Positions 17,114 to 25,173 of a stretch of 64,000 nucleotides of DNA are shown piece after piece (within the stretch, counting starts at the first letter, position 1; each line of letters opens with the position of its first letter). A program made the translations under genes and the position numbers. Source of the stretch: Mesorhizobium neociceri (GTDB lineage Bacteria; Pseudomonadota; Alphaproteobacteria; Rhizobiales; Rhizobiaceae); contig NZ_JACDTY010000008.1 of assembly GCF_013520985.1 (NCBI RefSeq), positions 124,001-188,000 on the forward strand, in the 5' to 3' direction. The notes beneath the pieces are model-generated. The model was not told the DNA's origin. It saw only the letters and a list, made by a program, of their open reading frames with translations, and searched no databases.

Positions 17114-17539
17114 TCAGATACTGTCGTCGTGTGAGCCCAGAAGATCCTCAGTGACCTCAAACACGTCGCCCGCCAGCGGCATGTCGGTCATTTCGTCGAG
17201 CGTATAGAAGGCGGCGGTCTCGGCGTCGTCACTGGCTGTTGCCTCGCCGCCGGCATAGACAGCGCCGAAGACCGTCAAGAGATAGTCGACCGGGTGATTC
17301 TCGCCGCTGCCGTCGATGTGGATAACCCGAAGCGGGCGGTAGCACTGGGCAAGCAGCCCGGTCTCCTCCAGCAATTCGCGTGCCGCCGCTTGCTCAAGCG
17401 TTTCGCCGGGCTCGACCTTCCCACCGGGAAAGGCGTAGACCCCTTGCGAGGGCGGCCGCGCTCGCTTGACCAGCAGCACCGTCGTGCCGCGCACGACGGC
17501 GACGGAGACGGCGGGAAGTGTCTTGCGCTGCTCGTTCAT
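17114..17539 (-). CDS. NUDIX hydrolase
   Basis: A 141-residue NUDIX protein. The Nudix box reads GGKVEPGETLEQAAARELLEETGL in two pieces (GGKVEPGETLEQAAA then RELLEETGL) at about residues 39-62 and fits GX5EX7REUXEEXGU, so the magnesium site is intact. The N-terminal VSVAVVRGTTVLLVKRA strand and a short C-terminal domain are typical of MutT/ADP-ribose pyrophosphatase-like members. It hydrolyses a nucleoside diphosphate linked to another group; the substrate is not predictable. It is divergent from the SRAP gene, suggesting a shared damage-control promoter region. Confidence 0.88.
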   Translation of the reverse strand: MNEQRKTLPAVSVAVVRGTTVLLVKRARPPSQGVYAFPGGKVEPGETLEQAAARELLEETGLLAQCYRPLRVIHIDGSGENHPVDYLLTVFGAVYAGGEATASDDAETAAFYTLDEMTDMPLAGDVFEVTEDLLGSHDDSI

Positions 17540-17665
17540 CGATCTCGATTCGCCTCGCCGAGGCCAGACCCTTGTGGACCGGCCGGCGGCATTGAGCTTT
17601 AGCGGTTGCGCAACGCCGGTTCCATCGCCACTTTCGCGATCGGATCATTTCATCGAGCTTGCCTT

Positions 17666-18430
17666 ATGTGCGGACGCTTTGCCCTGACGGCCACGCCGGA
17701 CCAGACCGCTGCCTTGCTCGGCCTGGCGGAACTCGAGGATTTTCCGGCCCGCTACAACATCGCGCCGACGCAGCCGGTGCTGATGGCGCTGTCCGGACCG
17801 CCGCGCATGCCGGGCTCGAATCTTCCGGATCGCCAGGCGATGCTGGTGCGCTGGGGTCTGATCCCGGCCTGGGTCAAGGACACCAGGGAATTTCCGCTGC
17901 TGTTCAACGCGCGCTCGGAAGGGGCGGCGGAGAAGGCCTCGTTCAAGGCCGCCATGCGCCATCGCCGCGCACTGGTGCCGGCCTCCGGCTTCTATGAGTG
18001 GCAGCAATCGGGCAACGGCAAGAAGGGCCAACCCTACTGGATACGGCCGAGGCATGGCGGGCTCGTCGCGTTTGCCGGGCTGATCGAGACCTATGCCGAG
18101 CCGGGCGGCTCGGAGATGGATACCGGTGCCATCCTCACGGTCAACGCCAATGCCGGCATCGCCCATATCCATGACCGCATGCCGGTGGTGATCGCGCCTG
18201 AGGATTTTGCCCGCTGGCTGGACTGCCGGACACTCGAGCCGCGCGACGTGGCCGACCTGCTTCGACCAGCACAGCCCGATTTCTTCGAGGCTGTGCCGGT
18301 CTCCGACCTCGTCAACAAGGTCGCCAACACCGGGCCGGAGATACAGCACATGGGCATCGTCGGGCCTGAGCCCGAGAAGGTCAGGCGCCAGAAGCCCGGC
18401 GCGGACGACAGTCAGATGACGCTGTTCTAG
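17666..18430 (+). CDS. SOS response-associated peptidase (SRAP, YedK/HMCES-like)
   Basis: A 254-residue SRAP protein, starting at ATG 17666 because the catalytic cysteine must be residue 2 (MCGRFALT) after removal of methionine. Other active-site residues are visible: Asn81 in FNARSE, Glu111 in GFYEW and His169 in IHDRMPV. SRAP proteins form a thiazolidine crosslink with abasic sites in single-stranded DNA, shielding them during replication. A longer frame from 17606 is rejected. It is divergent from the NUDIX gene. Confidence 0.93.
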   Translation: MCGRFALTATPDQTAALLGLAELEDFPARYNIAPTQPVLMALSGPPRMPGSNLPDRQAMLVRWGLIPAWVKDTREFPLLFNARSEGAAEKASFKAAMRHRRALVPASGFYEWQQSGNGKKGQPYWIRPRHGGLVAFAGLIETYAEPGGSEMDTGAILTVNANAGIAHIHDRMPVVIAPEDFARWLDCRTLEPRDVADLLRPAQPDFFEAVPVSDLVNKVANTGPEIQHMGIVGPEPEKVRRQKPGADDSQMTLF

Positions 18431-18494
18431 AGCACGATCCCAAGAAGCCAGTCTTCGGGAAGAACCTGCTCAATCAGGAAGAGCTGTTGTTTTC

Positions 18495-18512
18495 AGGCGC
18501 TCTCAAGCGCCT
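18495..18512. terminator. Short hairpin between SRAP and the 51-residue gene
   Basis: A perfect six-base stem AGGCGC-TCTCAA-GCGCCT lies between two convergent genes. There is no T run on either side, so termination is only a guess from position. Confidence 0.3.
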
Positions 18513-18561
18513 CAGCCTTCCCATGCCGGCACGCGCCTTGTCGGCGGCCGGCGAGCCCTAA

Positions 18562-18604
18562 GCAATTCCAGGAAAAGTGTGAGCGGTTTTCCGTCCGGAA
18601 TTGC
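18562..18604. repeat. Palindromic intergenic repeat, family C (copy 1)
   Basis: Outer arms GCAATTCC and GGAATTGC pair perfectly, inner arms GGAAAA and TTTTCC pair, and the centre reads GTGTGAGCGG. The same plan (outer arm, A run, GTGTG-AGCGG or similar, T run, outer arm) occurs at 51064-51114 and 61807-61854 with different outer arms. Probably a dispersed repeat; each copy lies between genes. Confidence 0.65.
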
Positions 18605-18619
18605 GTAAAAACAAAGAGC

Positions 18620-18775
18620 TTAGGCAGCGCGGGGCGAGGTGATTTTCGGCGCCGGCTTCTTCTTCTTCGCGGTGTGCAGAAGGGCGGCGACGATCGCGGC
18701 CGGGCCGATCGCGCGGTAGTGGTTGGCGAGCGCCGGTTGCTTGGCGCGGCTCGATTCCTGCTTGGTTCGTGACAT
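18620..18775 (-). CDS. Small basic hypothetical protein, 51 residues
   Basis: On the minus strand an ATG at 18773-18775 opens 51 codons ending in TAA. The protein begins MSRTKQESSRAKQPALANHY, has a short hydrophobic/alanine stretch (IGPAAIVAALLH) and then a lysine cluster (TAKKKKPAPK). A strong ribosome-binding site (AGGGAAGAG) precedes the ATG by about four bases. The net charge is strongly positive and the length is too short for default gene finders. I do not recognise a family. Its promoter would lie in the 18776-18950 AT-rich region. Ribosome-binding quality and a clean frame make it a likely real gene. Confidence 0.65.
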   Translation of the reverse strand: MSRTKQESSRAKQPALANHYRAIGPAAIVAALLHTAKKKKPAPKITSPRAA

Positions 18776-19164
18776 CAATCTCTTCCCTGGTAACATTTCC
18801 GTGTCTGCGTTTGCCGGCCGAATCTGACCGAATCGTGACCTATGGTGAACTAGCCGGCGAATGTTTCATGACTGTGCCGACATGTTTAATAAAATGTTTC
18901 AGTGGCTCATGACCTGTGATCCAGCGACGCTTTTGCCGGAAGTTGCGACTTGACGGCAACACCGGCCAAGGCGATAAAGCCGCCGATGAAAACGTTTTTC
19001 GCCATTTGTGGCATTTGCATTATTGGCTAGCCTCGCGCTGGTCCGGACGTTTTCGCCTCATCTTTCCCCAGATTGGACAAACGCCCCGGCCAGCAGGCTG
19101 GAGCCCGATTTGTGCCTTGGCACAAGGTGGTTCAGCCAAAGATTAACGGACCGGGAAGGCACGC
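18776..19164. other. Intergenic region upstream of cysS
   Basis: This 389-base gap separates the divergent 51-residue gene and cysS. The first 130 bases are AT-rich for this genome and contain the leader of the small gene; a candidate cysS promoter lies at 18950-18978. A 76-codon frame at 18916-19146 has no ribosome-binding site and ordinary out-of-frame composition, and I do not consider it a gene. I see no RNA gene here. Confidence 0.5.
18950..18978 (+). promoter_or_regulatory. Candidate sigma-70 promoter for cysS
   Basis: CTTGACG (with -35 hexamer TTGACG) is followed by a 17-base spacer and GATAAA as -10. This matches the rhizobial CTTGAC-N17-CTATAT pattern in the -35 and partly in the -10. 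It would give a leader of about 180 bases before the cysS start. Confidence 0.4.
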
Positions 19165-20598
19165 ATGTCTGACGCATCGAAGGGTCTCAGCCTCTACAAC
19201 ACGCTAACGCGCACGAAGGACGCCTTCGTCCCGATCGATCCGCGGAATGTGCGCATGTATGTCTGCGGCCCGACCGTCTACGACTTTGCCCATATCGGCA
19301 ATGCGCGGCCGGCGATCGTCTTCGACGTGCTGTTCCGTTTGCTGCGTCACCTCTACGGCGAGGCGCACGTTATGTATGTGCGCAACATCACAGATGTCGA
19401 CGACAAGATTAACGCCCGCGCGCTGCGCGATTTCGGCGCCGAGATTGCGTCGGGAAAACTGACGCTCAACGAGGCAATCCGCAGGGTCACTGAAAAGACC
19501 GCCGACCAATACCATAAGGATGTGGCCGCGCTCGGCTGCTTGCCGCCGACGGTCGAGCCGCGCGCCACCGAGTTCGTCGCGCGACGCGCCGACGGCAAGG
19601 CCGACATGATCACCCTGATCGAGCGCCTGATCGAACGCGGCCACGCTTATGTCGCGGCCGGCGAGGTATTGTTCGACACCGCCTCGATGCCGGACTATGG
19701 CGAATTGTCGAAGCGCAATCTCGACGAACAGCAGGCCGGCGCTCGCGTCGCCGTCGATGCGCACAAGAAGAACCCCGGCGACTTCGTGCTGTGGAAATTG
19801 TCGTCGCCGGAAGAGCCCGGCTGGGACAGCCCGTGGGGCAGGGGCAGACCCGGCTGGCACATCGAGTGCTCGGCCATGTCGGCCGCCTATCTCGGCGACG
19901 TCTTCGACATCCATGGCGGCGGCCTCGATTTGATCTTCCCGCACCACGAGAACGAGATCGCCCAGTCGCGCTGCGCCCATGGCACTGACGTCATGGCCAA
20001 TGTCTGGATGCACAATGGCTTCCTGCAGGTCGAAGGCCAGAAAATGTCGAAGAGCCTCGGCAATTTCTACGCCATCGCCGAGCTACTGGAGACCGAGACC
20101 TTCGGCGGCCGCAAATGGCCGGGCGAGGTGCTGCGGCTGGCAATGCTGATGACGCATTACCGCGAGCCGATCGATTTCTCGGTGCGCAAGCTGGAGGAGG
20201 CCGAAAACACACTGCGCAAATGGAAGCGCGCAGCCGATCTCGCCCCGGCCGCAGGGCAGGTGCCGGCAGAGGTGGTGGCAGCGCTTTCGGACGATCTCGC
20301 CACCTACGCCGCCTTCCAGCAGCTGACGCAGCTTGCCGGCGAGGCGGCGGAAGGCAACGCCGCCGCCGCTGCGCTGAAAGCATCGCTGCTGTTCCTCGGC
20401 TTCGACGTTGCGTCCGCAGATGTGGATGAAGACGGCGTCGCCAAGGCGATCGCCAAGCGCCTCGCTCTCATCGCGGCGAAAAACTGGCCCGAAGCCGACC
20501 GCGTACGTGATGAACTTCTGGCGCAAGGCGTGCAGTTGAAGGACGGCAAGGATCCTGTCACGGGCGAGCGCGTGACGACCTGGGAGGTGAAGCGGTGA
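19165..20598 (+). CDS. cysS: Cysteine--tRNA ligase
   Basis: A 477-residue class I aminoacyl-tRNA synthetase charging tRNA-Cys. The zinc-binding Cys34 precedes the HIGH-type motif HIGN at 43-46; the second signature KMSKS is at 293-297 (QKMSKSLGN); further zinc ligands lie in the IECSAMS and FPHHENEIAQS segments. Length and domain order are normal, with an anticodon-binding C-terminal domain of about 120 residues. A family A palindromic repeat begins 14 bases after the stop and separates it from the DUF559-VOC-GFA operon. Confidence 0.97.
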   Translation: MSDASKGLSLYNTLTRTKDAFVPIDPRNVRMYVCGPTVYDFAHIGNARPAIVFDVLFRLLRHLYGEAHVMYVRNITDVDDKINARALRDFGAEIASGKLTLNEAIRRVTEKTADQYHKDVAALGCLPPTVEPRATEFVARRADGKADMITLIERLIERGHAYVAAGEVLFDTASMPDYGELSKRNLDEQQAGARVAVDAHKKNPGDFVLWKLSSPEEPGWDSPWGRGRPGWHIECSAMSAAYLGDVFDIHGGGLDLIFPHHENEIAQSRCAHGTDVMANVWMHNGFLQVEGQKMSKSLGNFYAIAELLETETFGGRKWPGEVLRLAMLMTHYREPIDFSVRKLEEAENTLRKWKRAADLAPAAGQVPAEVVAALSDDLATYAAFQQLTQLAGEAAEGNAAAAALKASLLFLGFDVASADVDEDGVAKAIAKRLALIAAKNWPEADRVRDELLAQGVQLKDGKDPVTGERVTTWEVKR

Positions 20599-20611
20599 GG
20601 GTGATGCCAAG

Positions 20612-20768
20612 CACCCCCCTCTGTCCTGCCGGACATCTCCCCCTCGAGGGGGGAGATTGGACGTCACTTGGGCTTTCGCCAATCGCCTACGTCGAAAGTT
20701 GTGCACCGTCTGCGAAGCTGCTGATCTCCCCCCTTGAGGGGGAGGTGTCCGGCAGGACAGAGGGGGGC
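20612..20768. repeat. Palindromic repeat family A, copy 1 (after cysS)
   Basis: Two arms of about 46 bases are inverted around a 65-base spacer. Each arm carries CCCCCCTCTGTCCTGCCGG-ACATCTCCCCC or its complement and itself folds at TCCCCC/GGGGGA. The spacer includes GGCTTTCGCCAATCGCC, the complement of a block in the copy at 55890-56045. The repeat ends eight bases before the DUF559 start codon. Confidence 0.85.
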
Positions 20769-20776
20769 GCCTCGCG

Positions 20777-21184
20777 ATGACACATTACCGCGTATCTCCC
20801 ATCAATCGCGGCAACGCGCGCAAGATGCGCAAAGCCATGACAGACGCAGAACTGAAGCTCTGGAATGAGATACGCCCGCACCGGCTTATGGGACTGGCCT
20901 TCCGGCGCCAGATGCCGATCGCCGGTTACATCGTCGATTTCGCCTGCCCTACCAAAAAGCTGATCGTCGAGTTGGACGGCTCTCAGCACGCTCAGGCCGA
21001 AGCTTCGGCAGCGGACGCCGCAAGGGCGGCGAAGCTTGAAGCGCTGGACTGGACCATCCTGCGCTTCTGGAATGACGACGTCATCCGCGATATCGACAAT
21101 GTCTGCCAACACATCGTGATCGAGGCTGGCTTGGCAGGCGCCGAAATGCCGGCACGCGAACCAGCAAGGGAGGCAGTTTCATGA
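20777..21184 (+). CDS. DUF559 protein, Vsr-like endonuclease fold
   Basis: A 135-residue protein with the DUF559 pattern: ARKMRKAMTDAELKLWNEIR, then FRRQMPIAGYIVDFACPTKKLIVELDGSQH and LDWTILRFWNDDV. The Asp in YIVDF, the ELDG pair and the lysine ahead of it match the PD-(D/E)xK/Vsr-like nuclease core of this family. DUF559 proteins are widely scattered and of uncertain role; some sit in phage or mobile contexts. The start is directly after a palindromic repeat, and the stop overlaps the VOC start (ATGA). Nuclease activity is inferred from fold only. Confidence 0.82.
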   Translation: MTHYRVSPINRGNARKMRKAMTDAELKLWNEIRPHRLMGLAFRRQMPIAGYIVDFACPTKKLIVELDGSQHAQAEASAADAARAAKLEALDWTILRFWNDDVIRDIDNVCQHIVIEAGLAGAEMPAREPAREAVS

Positions 21185-21567
21185 TCGACCATCTTGGCAT
21201 CAACGTTGCCGATTTCGACGCTTCGAAGGCCTTTTACGACCAGGCGATGGCGCCGCTTGGCGCCTCGCTGATCTACATGGTGCCGCTGGAATATACCGGT
21301 GGCGCCAAGGTCGGCGGTTATGGCCGCGACCGGCCGGTGTTCTGGCTGCAGGCCGGCACGGACGAGCCCAGGACCCATCAGCACGTCGCCTTCACCGCGC
21401 GCAGCCGCGCCGAGGTCGAAGCCTTTCATGCCGCGGCGCTTGCCGCCGGCGGCAAGGACAATGGCGGGCCGGGCCTGCGGCCGCACTATCACCCGAACTA
21501 TTACGGCGCCTTCGTCTTTGATCCCGACGGCAACAATGTCGAGGCCGTCTGCCATGCGCCGGAGTGA
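21181..21567 (+). CDS. VOC-family (glyoxalase-like) protein
   Basis: A 128-residue single-domain vicinal-oxygen-chelate protein: MIDHLGINVADFDASKAFYD gives the first metal-binding His, HQHVAFTARSRAEVEAFHAA the second, and FVFDPDGNNVEAVCH the conserved DPDGN-E end. Such proteins include glyoxalase I, fosfomycin-resistance and dioxygenase relatives; this one cannot be assigned. It is translationally coupled to DUF559 upstream and followed three bases later by the first GFA gene. Confidence 0.88.
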   Translation: MIDHLGINVADFDASKAFYDQAMAPLGASLIYMVPLEYTGGAKVGGYGRDRPVFWLQAGTDEPRTHQHVAFTARSRAEVEAFHAAALAAGGKDNGGPGLRPHYHPNYYGAFVFDPDGNNVEAVCHAPE

Positions 21568-21570
21568 GAC

Positions 21571-22065
21571 GTGATGAGCCTCGACAACCGACCGATCTAC
21601 ACCGGCGGCTGCCAGTGCGGCGCGGTGCGCTTTCGCGTCGAGGGCGCGCTGGGCGACGCCTCGATCTGCCATTGCCGCATGTGCCAGAAAGCGTTCGGGT
21701 CTTTCTACGCGCCGCTGGTTTCGGTGCGCGACGCCAGGCTCGACTGGACGCGAGGCGAACCGAAATATTTCGCCTCGTCCAGCCATGTTGATCGTGGTTT
21801 TTGCGCCAATTGCGGGACGCCGCTGACCTTTACCGCGCCTGACGGCGTTGGTCTCGCCATTGGTGCCTTCGACAATCCGGCTGAAATCGTGCCGCTGATC
21901 CAGTGGGGCACAGAGGCAAAACTGCCCTATGTCGATGCCATCCCGCAATTGCCGGGCGAGGACACGATGGCCGACGTGTCATCGGCTCCCTATCTCGTCG
22001 AACTCGTCTCCTACCAGCATCCCGACCACGACACCGAACAATGGCCACCGAAGGAAAGATCATGA
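21571..22065 (+). CDS. GFA-family zinc protein (first of tandem pair)
   Basis: A 164-residue glutathione-dependent formaldehyde-activating (GFA/CENP-V) domain protein. The zinc cysteines are all visible: GGCQCGAVRF, ICHCRMCQKAFGS and GFCANCGTPL. Start is GTG 21571 or ATG 21574. Such proteins bind two zinc ions; few have a tested function, and the founding Gfa enzyme speeds S-hydroxymethylglutathione formation. It overlaps the second GFA gene by ATGA, and the two share the same cysteine layout, indicating tandem duplication. Confidence 0.9.
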   Translation: MMSLDNRPIYTGGCQCGAVRFRVEGALGDASICHCRMCQKAFGSFYAPLVSVRDARLDWTRGEPKYFASSSHVDRGFCANCGTPLTFTAPDGVGLAIGAFDNPAEIVPLIQWGTEAKLPYVDAIPQLPGEDTMADVSSAPYLVELVSYQHPDHDTEQWPPKERS

Positions 22066-22538
22066 CCGATGAAGTTCGAACCGGCGGCTGCCAGTGCGGC
22101 GCCGTGCGCTTCCGCATCAAGGGCAAGCTCGGCCGCCCGTCCATCTGCCATTGCCGTATGTGCCAGAAACAGTTCGGCTCGTTCTTCGGTGCGCTGGTGA
22201 CGGTGCCCAAGGACGGCGTCGAATGGGTGCGCGAGGAGCCAACCTATTTCCAGTCGTCGGTCAACATCGATCGCGGCTTTTGCGCGCGTTGCGGCACGCC
22301 GCTGACCTATCGCCAGCCGGGCGCGCTGGAGATCGCCATCGGCGCCTTCGACGACCGCTCGGATCTGGCGCCGCAGATTCAGGTCAACTATGCGGTCCGG
22401 CTGCCCTGGGTGGAAACGATCTTCGATCAGCCCGTGCATCAGGATCCGGATTTCTATACCCGGCAGGAACAGATCATCTCCTTCCAGCACCCCGACCACG
22501 AAACCACGGACTGGCCGGCGCACGGCCTGCAGATATGA
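22062..22538 (+). CDS. GFA-family zinc protein (second of tandem pair)
   Basis: A 158-residue paralogue of the gene before it, with the same cysteines: GGCQCGAVRF, ICHCRMCQKQFGS and GFCARCGTPL. ATG 22062 is chosen because GAAGGA lies ten bases upstream and it forms the ATGA overlap with the first copy; ATG 22041 is an in-frame alternative. Its stop overlaps the proline iminopeptidase start (ATGA). The function is unassigned beyond the zinc fold. The C-terminal part differs most between the two copies. Confidence 0.9.
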   Translation: MTDEVRTGGCQCGAVRFRIKGKLGRPSICHCRMCQKQFGSFFGALVTVPKDGVEWVREEPTYFQSSVNIDRGFCARCGTPLTYRQPGALEIAIGAFDDRSDLAPQIQVNYAVRLPWVETIFDQPVHQDPDFYTRQEQIISFQHPDHETTDWPAHGLQI

Positions 22539-23506
22539 GCATTGAAATGAGCAGTGAACTTCGCACTCTCTACCCCGAGATCGAGGCCTTCGAGTCCGGC
22601 ACGCTCGATGTCGGCGACGGCCACCACATCTATTGGGAACGCTCCGGCACCAAAGGCGCCAAGCCGGCCGTGTTCCTGCATGGCGGTCCCGGCGGCGGCA
22701 TCTCGCCAAAACATCGGCAGCTGTTCGACCCAAAACTTTACGACGTCATCCTGTTCGACCAGCGCGGTTGCGGAAAGTCGACGCCCAACGCTTCGCTCGA
22801 CGCCAACACCACCTGGCACCTCGTCGCCGACATCGAGCGCCTGCGTGAGATGTGCGGCATCGACAAATGGCTGGTGTTCGGCGGTTCCTGGGGCTCGACG
22901 CTGGCGCTCGCCTATGCCGAGACACATCCCGAGCGCGTCAGCGAACTCGTCGTGCGCGGCATCTACACGCTGACCCGCGCCGAGCTCGAATGGTACTATC
23001 AGTTCGGCGTGTCCGAGATGTTCCCCGACAAATGGGAACGTTTCCAGGCGCCGATCCCGCAGGCCGAGCGCGGCGACATGATGGCCGCCTACCGCAAGCG
23101 GCTGGTCGGCTCAGACCGCAAGGCGCAGATGGAAGCCGCCCTTGCCTGGAGCCTGTGGGAAGGCGAGACGATCACCTTGCTGCCGGAGCCGGAGACCAGC
23201 GACAAGTTCGGCGAGGACGACTTCGCCATCGCTTTTGCCCGCATCGAGAATCACTATTTCGTCCATGCCGGGTGGCTGGAAGAAGGCCAGTTGCTGCGCG
23301 ATGCGCATAAGCTGAGCGACATTCCCGGCACCATCGTCCATGGCCGCTACGACATGCCGTGTCCGGCACGTTACGCCTGGGCGCTCCACAAGGCTTGGCC
23401 GAACGCGGATTTCCACCTCATCGAAGGCGCCGGCCATGCCTATTCGGAACCGGGGATTCTCGATCGGCTGATCCGGGCAACGGACAAGTTCGCAGGAAAG
23501 AAATGA
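22535..23506 (+). CDS. pip: Proline iminopeptidase
   Basis: A 323-residue S33 alpha/beta hydrolase. HGGPGGG at 49-55 forms the oxyanion region, DQRGCGKS at 75-82 is diagnostic for the prolyl aminopeptidase family, the nucleophile is Ser118 in GGSWGS, and Asp (GRYDMPCP) and His (GAGHAYS) complete the triad. It releases N-terminal proline from peptides. ATG 22535 overlaps the GFA stop; ATG 22547 is an alternative. It closes a chain of overlapping genes running from DUF559. Confidence 0.93.
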   Translation: MSIEMSSELRTLYPEIEAFESGTLDVGDGHHIYWERSGTKGAKPAVFLHGGPGGGISPKHRQLFDPKLYDVILFDQRGCGKSTPNASLDANTTWHLVADIERLREMCGIDKWLVFGGSWGSTLALAYAETHPERVSELVVRGIYTLTRAELEWYYQFGVSEMFPDKWERFQAPIPQAERGDMMAAYRKRLVGSDRKAQMEAALAWSLWEGETITLLPEPETSDKFGEDDFAIAFARIENHYFVHAGWLEEGQLLRDAHKLSDIPGTIVHGRYDMPCPARYAWALHKAWPNADFHLIEGAGHAYSEPGILDRLIRATDKFAGKK

Positions 23507-23552
23507 CATCGGCCTTCGGGCCAGAGGAGGGTGCGCAGGCACCCGCGCAGCC

Positions 23553-25169
23553 ATGACAAAGCAACGCCTCCATCTCTTCGACACCACATTGCGCGACGGC
23601 CAGCAGACGCCGGGCATCGACTTTTCCGTCGAGGACAAGATCGCGATTGCAAAACTGCTCGACGAGTTCGGCATGGACTATGTCGAGGGCGGTTATCCCG
23701 GCGCCAATCCGACCGACACCGCCTTCTTCCAGCAGAAGCGGACGGCGAAGGCAAAATTCGTCGCCTTCGGCATGACCAAGCGGGCAGGCGTGTCGGCGTC
23801 CAACGACCCGGGTCTGGCGGCGCTCGTGCAATCGAAGTCCGACGCCATCTGCTTCGTCGCCAAGAGCTGGGACTATCACGTTCGCGTCGCGCTTGGCTGC
23901 ACCAATGAGGAGAACCTCGATTCCATCAAGGCTTCGGTCGAAGCAGCAATCGCTGCCGGCAAGGAGGCGATGGTTGACTGCGAGCATTTCTTCGACGGCT
24001 TCAAGGCCAATCCCGACTACGCGCTGGCTTGTGCGAAAACGGCCTATGATGCCGGCGCGCGCTGGGTGGTGCTGTGCGACACCAATGGCGGCACGCAGCC
24101 GTCGGAAGTCCGTGCCATCGTCGACAAGGCCATTGTTTCAGGCATCCCCGGCGACCATCTCGGCATCCATGCCCATGACGACACCGGCCAGGCGGTGGCG
24201 AATTCCCTTGCCGCCGTCGAGGCCGGCGTGCGCCAGATCCAGGGCACGCTGAACGGAATCGGCGAACGCTGCGGCAACGCCAATCTGGTCTCGATCGTGC
24301 CGACGCTGGCGCTGAAGCCGGCCTTCGCCGATCGGTTCGAAACGGGGATTTCGGCCGAGGCGCTGACCGGCATCTCGCGGCTTTCCCGCGCCTTCGATGA
24401 ATTGCTCAACCGCGCCCCGGAAGCGCAGGCGCCCTATGTCGGCGCCTCGGCATTCGCCACCAAGGCCGGCATCCATGCCTCGGCGCTGGCTAAGGAGCCG
24501 GCGACCTATGAACATGTCGAGCCGCAAGCCGTCGGCAACCGCCGCCGCGTCATGGTATCCGACCAGGGCGGCAAGGCCAATTTCCTCGCCGAATTGAAGC
24601 GGCGCGGCATCGATGTGCCGAAGGACGATCATCGGCTCGACGCGCTGATATCGGTGGTCAAGGAACGCGAGGCGGAAGGTTATGCCTATGAAGGCGCCGA
24701 CGCCTCTTTCGAGCTGCTGGCGCGCAAGATGCTGCACGGCCTGCCGGAGTTCTTCAACGTCACCTCGTTCCGTTGCATGGTCGAGCGCCGCTTCGATGCC
24801 AGCGGTCAGCTGAAGACGGTCTCCGAAGCGATCGTGAAAGTGCTGGTCGAGGGCGAGGAGAAGATGTCGGTGGCCGAAGGCCATGGCCCCGTCAACGCGC
24901 TCGACATCGCGCTGCGCAAGGACCTCGGCAAGTTCCAGGGCGAGATCGCCGACATGGAGCTGGCCGACTTCAAGGTGCGTATCCTCAATGGCGGCACAGA
25001 GGCGATCACGCGCGTCCTGATCGAATCGCATGACGGCACCGGCGCCCGCTGGTGGACGGTCGGCGTGTCGGAAAACATCATCGACGCCTCCTTCCAGGCG
25101 CTGATGGATTCGATCGTCTACAAGCTGATGAAAAACCGCGACATGGCGGGGCTGGAGGCAGCGGAGTAG
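23553..25169 (+). CDS. cimA: (R)-citramalate synthase
   Basis: A 538-residue member of the isopropylmalate/homocitrate synthase family, long form typical of citramalate synthase (TIGR00977). The N-terminal TIM barrel starts LFDTTLRDGQQTPGIDFSVEDK and includes the metal-binding HAHDDTGQAVANS and GTLNGIGERCGNANL; the C-terminal about 130 residues are a LeuA-type regulatory domain. It condenses pyruvate and acetyl-CoA, a threonine-independent route to isoleucine. It lies 46 bases after pip and its stop overlaps the ribosome-binding site of the next, frameshifted gene. Confidence 0.93.
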   Translation: MTKQRLHLFDTTLRDGQQTPGIDFSVEDKIAIAKLLDEFGMDYVEGGYPGANPTDTAFFQQKRTAKAKFVAFGMTKRAGVSASNDPGLAALVQSKSDAICFVAKSWDYHVRVALGCTNEENLDSIKASVEAAIAAGKEAMVDCEHFFDGFKANPDYALACAKTAYDAGARWVVLCDTNGGTQPSEVRAIVDKAIVSGIPGDHLGIHAHDDTGQAVANSLAAVEAGVRQIQGTLNGIGERCGNANLVSIVPTLALKPAFADRFETGISAEALTGISRLSRAFDELLNRAPEAQAPYVGASAFATKAGIHASALAKEPATYEHVEPQAVGNRRRVMVSDQGGKANFLAELKRRGIDVPKDDHRLDALISVVKEREAEGYAYEGADASFELLARKMLHGLPEFFNVTSFRCMVERRFDASGQLKTVSEAIVKVLVEGEEKMSVAEGHGPVNALDIALRKDLGKFQGEIADMELADFKVRILNGGTEAITRVLIESHDGTGARWWTVGVSENIIDASFQALMDSIVYKLMKNRDMAGLEAAE

Positions 25170-25173
25170 GTAA

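Noticed and set aside
18916..19146. A 76-codon plus-strand frame upstream of cysS.
   Set aside because: No ribosome-binding site, composition of noncoding sequence, and it runs over the candidate cysS promoter.
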